From the NCBI RefSeq assembly GCF_016765585.1, contig NZ_JAESWC010000014.1, positions 62,001-126,000 of the forward strand: a DNA stretch of 64,000 nucleotides, written 5' to 3'. Both the position numbers and the translations under genes were made by a program. This DNA is from Clostridium rhizosphaerae (GTDB lineage Bacteria > Bacillota > Clostridia > Clostridiales > Clostridiaceae). Under the pieces are notes generated by a model, which made no database searches, was not told where the DNA came from, and saw only the letters and a list, made by a program, of their open reading frames with translations. Positions 60,455 through 64,000 of the stretch are shown here, piece after piece; positions within the stretch are counted from its first letter, which is position 1, and every line of letters starts with the position of its first letter.

Positions 60455-61108
60455 ATGGGAAGAGCAGAAGCGTTTTTAAAGCATGAAAAGGAGCGTTATG
60501 GTAAGGTCTATGTTGACCTTACCTACGCTGTAGATAATATATCTCCTTTTGTAGATAAAGAAGATCTTAACAGAAGAAAATATGTTACCAAGCTTCCTGT
60601 TTTAAAAAAATATATTGATTTAGTTGAATCAGCAGAAAGAGAAGCTCATAAAAAAGGCGGTTTCTTAAATTTCTTTAATGATGACAAATATATTGATTTA
60701 TTGAATTCTTATAAAAAAGATAATTTCGAAGCACTTAATCAGCTCGAACACTGCAGTCAGTGTGTTCACAGAAACTGCACCGAAAGTAAATTTGACGGCT
60801 GTCTTGGCTGCCGAGAAAATTCAAAAATAGTATATTGCGATCATGAAAGAATAAATGTAACTTTCCACGATAATTGGATACTTACACTTAATAATGATAG
60901 AACTGGTGATGTAGATAGACACAAAGTGCTTGCAACACTACAGGATGTTATTAAAGATCAAAAATATATTATTATAGAAAATATAAGAACCGATGAAAAA
61001 TTTGTTCTTTACTATTATCCTGGAATTACTGAAGATACCTATGGTGAAATAAGCGATGCTGAAGAATTTGATTATGTAGTTTCAACTTATCAAAGCGTGG
61101 AGCCTTAA
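60455..61108 (+). CDS. Conserved-type hypothetical with cysteine cluster, PspA operon
   Basis: A 217-residue soluble protein I do not recognise. The first half is helical and charged (KYVTKLPVLKKYIDLVESAE). A Cys/His cluster follows at about 98-132: HCSQCVHRNC, FDGCLGCRENSKIVYCDHE, suggesting a zinc-binding knuckle. The second half is a mixed domain (VTFHDNWILTLNN, IIENIRTDEKFVLYYYPG) like DUF1292 proteins. Third gene after the PspA gene, with a terminator at 61119. The conserved gene order suggests a partner of PspA, perhaps a regulator or chaperone; unproven. Confidence 0.7.
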   Translation: MGRAEAFLKHEKERYGKVYVDLTYAVDNISPFVDKEDLNRRKYVTKLPVLKKYIDLVESAEREAHKKGGFLNFFNDDKYIDLLNSYKKDNFEALNQLEHCSQCVHRNCTESKFDGCLGCRENSKIVYCDHERINVTFHDNWILTLNNDRTGDVDRHKVLATLQDVIKDQKYIIIENIRTDEKFVLYYYPGITEDTYGEISDAEEFDYVVSTYQSVEP

Positions 61109-61118
61109 AGGATAATTA

Positions 61119-61163
61119 GACATACAAAAAGCACAGACTATTGCTCTGTGCTTTTTGTATGTC
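61119..61163. terminator. Bidirectional terminator
   Basis: GACATACAAAAAGCACAGA / TCTGTGCTTTTTGTATGTC, a 19-bp stem between the PspA operon and the HD-GYP gene. Confidence 0.93.
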
Positions 61164-61171
61164 TATTAAAT

Positions 61172-62353
61172 TCAACCTATCTCAAGCAGTTCCTCACCTG
61201 AACTCTGAAGTACATCTATAAACAACTCTACCAACTCTGAATTAAACTGTCTTCCCTTTTCTTCTATTAAAATCTGTACAGCTCTCTCGTATCCTAGACT
61301 TTTTCTATAAACTCTATTTGATGTCATGGCATCAAATGCATCTGCTATTGCAATAATCTGCGCTCCCAAAGGAATCTCATCTTCCTTTATTCCTTCCGGG
61401 TATCCCCTTCCGTCCCATCTTTCATGATGGTATTTTATTATATTGCTGATCTTTTTATAGCCATGTATTTTTCCAACTATACTGGATCCAATAACGGGAT
61501 GATCTTTCATTATTTCATACTCTTCATTAGTAAGCTTATCAGGCTTTTTTAATATACTGTCTGTTATCCCAATTTTACCTATATCATGTATAGTTGCTGC
61601 TATCTTTATATTTTCTTTATGCTTATCATCTATCTCTAGCACTTCACACATTTTAGAAGTATATTTTAATACATTTGAAGAATGTCTTCCAGTATAAGTA
61701 TCCTTTGCATCAATAGATTCTGCTAAAGCTTCTATTGTTGATAAAAATGTAGATTCTATTTCATTTTTTAATTCAACCTCTTTAGTTACATCATGAATAT
61801 GAATTATCACTTTTGAAACCTTGTTTTCATTAACTACTGCATCAATATATGTATTAAAAACTCTATTTTCCTTAGTTATATTTGTTACATAGTTTAATCC
61901 GAACATTACACTGCTTTTTCCTGCAAGTGCAGATACTATATTCCTATATATAAAATTATTTTTTATTGAGTCAATATCAAGTATATTCTGTCCTAAGGCT
62001 TCATCTGAGCCAAGTATTTTTATTATAGCAGGATTTAAATATTCAATTATTCCCTTATTGCTAAGTATTATAAGTCCACTAGGAGTATTTTTAATAATTA
62101 AATCGTTCAATTTCTCACCCTTTTGATACATCCCTAATAGCTGTTCTTCCTCTAAATGCAGATTTTTCATTATAACTGCTAAAATTATATTACTACTTAT
62201 ATAAAGAAATAATTCAGCTAAAGATATTATTGTATAGCTGTTATTACCTAACTTAAATAAACTCCAAACAAATTGATAAATAAGTAAAATTGATAATGGA
62301 ACATTAAAGAAACAGCTTATCATGAATATCCTTCTAATGGACTTTATGGTCAT
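61172..62353 (-). CDS. PAS-HD-GYP phosphodiesterase
   Basis: A 393-residue membrane protein. Two helices lie in the first 65 residues, a PAS domain at about 85-195 (IKNTPSGLIILSNKGIIEYL, then IHIHDVTKE), and an HD-GYP domain at about 205-385 with IAATIHDIGKIG, HPVIGSSI and HHERWDGRGYPEG, all catalytic motifs intact. HD-GYP enzymes break down cyclic di-GMP, so it likely lowers that messenger in response to a PAS signal. Single gene, GGAGG before ATG 62353. Confidence 0.92.
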   Translation of the reverse strand: MTIKSIRRIFMISCFFNVPLSILLIYQFVWSLFKLGNNSYTIISLAELFLYISSNIILAVIMKNLHLEEEQLLGMYQKGEKLNDLIIKNTPSGLIILSNKGIIEYLNPAIIKILGSDEALGQNILDIDSIKNNFIYRNIVSALAGKSSVMFGLNYVTNITKENRVFNTYIDAVVNENKVSKVIIHIHDVTKEVELKNEIESTFLSTIEALAESIDAKDTYTGRHSSNVLKYTSKMCEVLEIDDKHKENIKIAATIHDIGKIGITDSILKKPDKLTNEEYEIMKDHPVIGSSIVGKIHGYKKISNIIKYHHERWDGRGYPEGIKEDEIPLGAQIIAIADAFDAMTSNRVYRKSLGYERAVQILIEEKGRQFNSELVELFIDVLQSSGEELLEIG

Positions 62354-62656
62354 ATTTTATAATCCTCCAAATTAACAGTACAAGTTATACACACTATTTT
62401 TGACTTAAGTTGACAAATTATCCCTGCATTTTACATATTAATTGTTTTTTATACATAAATCAATATATTTTACAGATAATTCATTCGACATTAAGCAAAT
62501 ATTATATTTTGCATATACTAATCCATTTTTGCTAAAATTAAAATATATAAAAATATTTAACTAGAAAATACATGTTCAATACATTTTTCATTCTCAGCTG
62601 TTGTTTATATAATATAAGTTATTAACAAGATAATAATTATAATTAGGAGATTAAAA
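62354..62656. other. Divergent gap, no gene
   Basis: 303 AT-rich bases between divergent genes. No terminator, riboswitch or ORF recognised; promoters for both genes must lie here. Confidence 0.5.
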
Positions 62657-63607
62657 ATGATCAATTCTAAACCAACTGTGATAGTAAGCAAATGTCTAGG
62701 CTTTGCAAAATGCAGATACAACGGTGATACTATACCTGATAAGTTTGTTAAAGAGCTTGGTAATTATGTTAATTATATAACAGTCTGTCCTGAAGTAGGT
62801 ATCGGACTTCCTATACCAAGAGAGACTATCAGACTTGTATTGGAAGATGATGAGATAAAACTTTTTCAACCTTCTACCGGTAGAGAACTTACTAAAGATA
62901 TGCTTAAATTTTCAGAAGAATTTTTATCAAAGCTTCCTGAAATAGATGGCTTTATATTAAAAGGACGTTCACCTTCTTGTGGAACTAAAAATGTTAAAAT
63001 ATATCTTGGAAAAGAAAAAGCTGTTGGTTCTATAAAAGGATCAGGATTATTTGCGAGAACTGTTAAGGATAAGTTTCCTTCTAAAGCCATTGAGGAAGAA
63101 GGGCGCCTTACTAACTTTAAAATAAGAGAACATTTTTTAACTAAGCTTTTTACTTTCTTTTCACTTAGACAAATTAAAACTCTTGCTGATTTAGTTAAAT
63201 TTCAAAGCGATAATAAATATCTTTTAATGGCTTATAATCAAAAGGAACAAAAAGTACTCGGAAGAATAATTGCAAATCATGATAAAAAGGATTTTAAAAA
63301 TATAATGAAAGAGTATGAGGAGCACTTAGCCTTGGCTTTTGCTAGGGCGCCTAGATATACAAGCATAATAAATGCTCTTCAGCATATTTTTGGTTATTTT
63401 TCTGATAAACTTTCACCTAAAGAAAGAGCTTTTTTTCTAGAAACGCTAGAAAGCTACAGAGAAAATAAAATACCATTAAGTGTACTTATTCACCTTTTAA
63501 AAAGCTATGCAATCGAATATCAACAGGAGTATATCCTTAGACAAACTATACTTTCTCCTTATCCGGAAGGTTTGGTTAACTTAAGAGATTCTGGAAATGT
63601 AAATTAA
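62657..63607 (+). CDS. DUF523-DUF1722 fusion protein (TudS-like + YbgA-like)
   Basis: A 316-residue fusion. The N-terminal half (about 1-150) is DUF523, with three cysteine sites SKCLGFAKCRYNG, VCPEVGIGLPIPRE and GRSPSCGTKNV. Such proteins hold an iron-sulfur cluster and in one case (TudS) desulfurate thiouracil. The C-terminal half (about 165-300) is DUF1722 (HDKKDFKNIMKEYEEHLALA, APRYTSIINALQH), a helical domain often found fused to it or to photolyase. AGGAG precedes the ATG. Function in this host unknown; thio-pyrimidine repair or salvage is a guess. Confidence 0.87.
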   Translation: MINSKPTVIVSKCLGFAKCRYNGDTIPDKFVKELGNYVNYITVCPEVGIGLPIPRETIRLVLEDDEIKLFQPSTGRELTKDMLKFSEEFLSKLPEIDGFILKGRSPSCGTKNVKIYLGKEKAVGSIKGSGLFARTVKDKFPSKAIEEEGRLTNFKIREHFLTKLFTFFSLRQIKTLADLVKFQSDNKYLLMAYNQKEQKVLGRIIANHDKKDFKNIMKEYEEHLALAFARAPRYTSIINALQHIFGYFSDKLSPKERAFFLETLESYRENKIPLSVLIHLLKSYAIEYQQEYILRQTILSPYPEGLVNLRDSGNVN

Positions 63608-63620
63608 TAACAATAAAAAG

Positions 63621-63687
63621 TATAGGAGCTGCTAGAAAACAGCTAAACTTAGCGTGGTAGGTTAAGGTGTTTTCATGGCAGTTCCTA
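63621..63687. terminator. Long imperfect hairpin between convergent genes
   Basis: TAGGAGCTGC ... GCAGTTCCTA outer arms with AAAACA / TGTTTT inside. The GAGCTGCTAGAAAACAGCT portion resembles the hairpins at 28866 and the arms of the one at 24759 (GAGTTGTTG...AAAACAGC). Confidence 0.6.
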
Positions 63688-63703
63688 CATTCTTAATTCT
63701 AAT

Positions 63704-64000
63704 TTAAATATAAAGTTTCGTACCAATTCTTCTATCATACTCCGTCCAGCTTCCTGGCTCTACTCCATCCCTAATCTGTCCAACCTTATTCATAGTTGCA
63801 TCAATAAAATCAGCATAATGAACAATATAGGCCTCTTCGGTATTAGGAACCTTTGGAGATCCGTATTCTACTTTTCCATGATGCTGAACCACGCAGCCTC
63901 TTATTCGGTTTTTAAAATCCTCTGAATAAATTTTTCCACCAGCGTTAAAGGCCTCCTCAAGCATTGTTATTCCTATCACAATATGGCCTTCCATTTCACC
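63704..64000 (-). CDS. HD-domain protein, YhaM-like C-terminal part (runs off the window)
   Basis: The C-terminal 99 or so codons of a gene on the minus strand; the frame is open to the window edge (Gly-Glu before MEGHIVIG), so 63994 is not its start. The segment HIVIGITMLEEAF, CVVQHHGKVEYGSPKVPN and EAYIVHYADFIDATMNKV matches the HD domain of YhaM/CBF1-type 3'-5' exoribonucleases. The upstream OB fold and the first HD residues would lie beyond 64000. Confidence 0.75.
   Translation of the reverse strand, partial: GEMEGHIVIGITMLEEAFNAGGKIYSEDFKNRIRGCVVQHHGKVEYGSPKVPNTEEAYIVHYADFIDATMNKVGQIRDGVEPGSWTEYDRRIGTKLYI

Noticed and set aside
1-64000. rRNA or tRNA genes, CRISPR arrays, T-box leaders, prophage or replication origin
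   Set aside because: Scanned for by eye and none recognised.

Overview
The window looks like chromosome of a low-GC, spore-former-type Firmicute close to Clostridium. Reasons are the strongly A/T-rich codon use, GGAGG-type ribosome sites with frequent TTG/GTG starts, SAM-I riboswitches, a complete arginine deiminase pathway, a predicted selenoprotein, and LPxTG-anchored starch degradation. No rRNA, tRNA, CRISPR array or prophage was seen. Function calls come from reading motifs and family resemblance by eye; no database search was run.

Layout. 0-3.5 kb: molybdate uptake (modA-modB-modC on the minus strand) with a divergent HTH-TOBE regulator. 3.5-9.7 kb: an Asp-box membrane protein, a Trm112-type methyltransferase, and a LuxR-type two-component system with small membrane proteins and an acetyltransferase. 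9.8-14.3 kb: an M20 amidohydrolase and the metNIQ methionine transporter, divergent, each behind its own SAM-I riboswitch. 14.3-24.6 kb: a TRIC-family protein with a previously unlisted 57-residue membrane ORF, an OmpR-type two-component system, a GT4 glycosyltransferase, a REP-type (RAYT) transposase with inverted termini, a chemotaxis receptor, an amidohydrolase, and a decayed second chemotaxis receptor. 24.8-28.1 kb: arcC-arcA-arcB. 28.5-28.8 kb: a HesB/IscA-like selenoprotein with an in-frame UGA, a consensus promoter and a CsoR/CstR-like operator.

28.9-34.1 kb: a sigma factor with a long extra C-terminal region, co-directional with two half-ABC exporters. 34.2-37 kb: a YtrA-type GntR regulator with an ABC transporter and a palindromic operator. 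37-49.9 kb: a maltodextrin regulon (GH65 phosphorylase, LacI regulator, binding protein, two permeases, a large cell-wall-anchored amylopullulanase) tied together by LacI-type operators. 50.1-55 kb: MurNAc salvage (LicT-type antiterminator, RAT/terminator, PTS EIIBC, a MupG-like protein, MurQ), followed by a YvrJ gene with an amber codon. 55.2-58.2 kb: a BceAB-type transporter behind a BceR-like site. 58.2-64 kb: a DUF1836 protein, a PspA-containing three-gene operon, an HD-GYP protein, a DUF523-DUF1722 protein, and a partial YhaM-like HD protein at the edge.

The most unusual item is a family of about 80-nt, two-hairpin elements lying between duplicated GGAGG Shine-Dalgarno cores directly in front of genes: two in tandem before modB, one each before the PTS gene, the mupG-like gene and the bceA-like gene. 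Stem sequences differ between copies while pairing is kept, and the apical loop has a shared CGA...GAG motif. This looks like a mobile or regulatory RNA element that captures ribosome binding sites.
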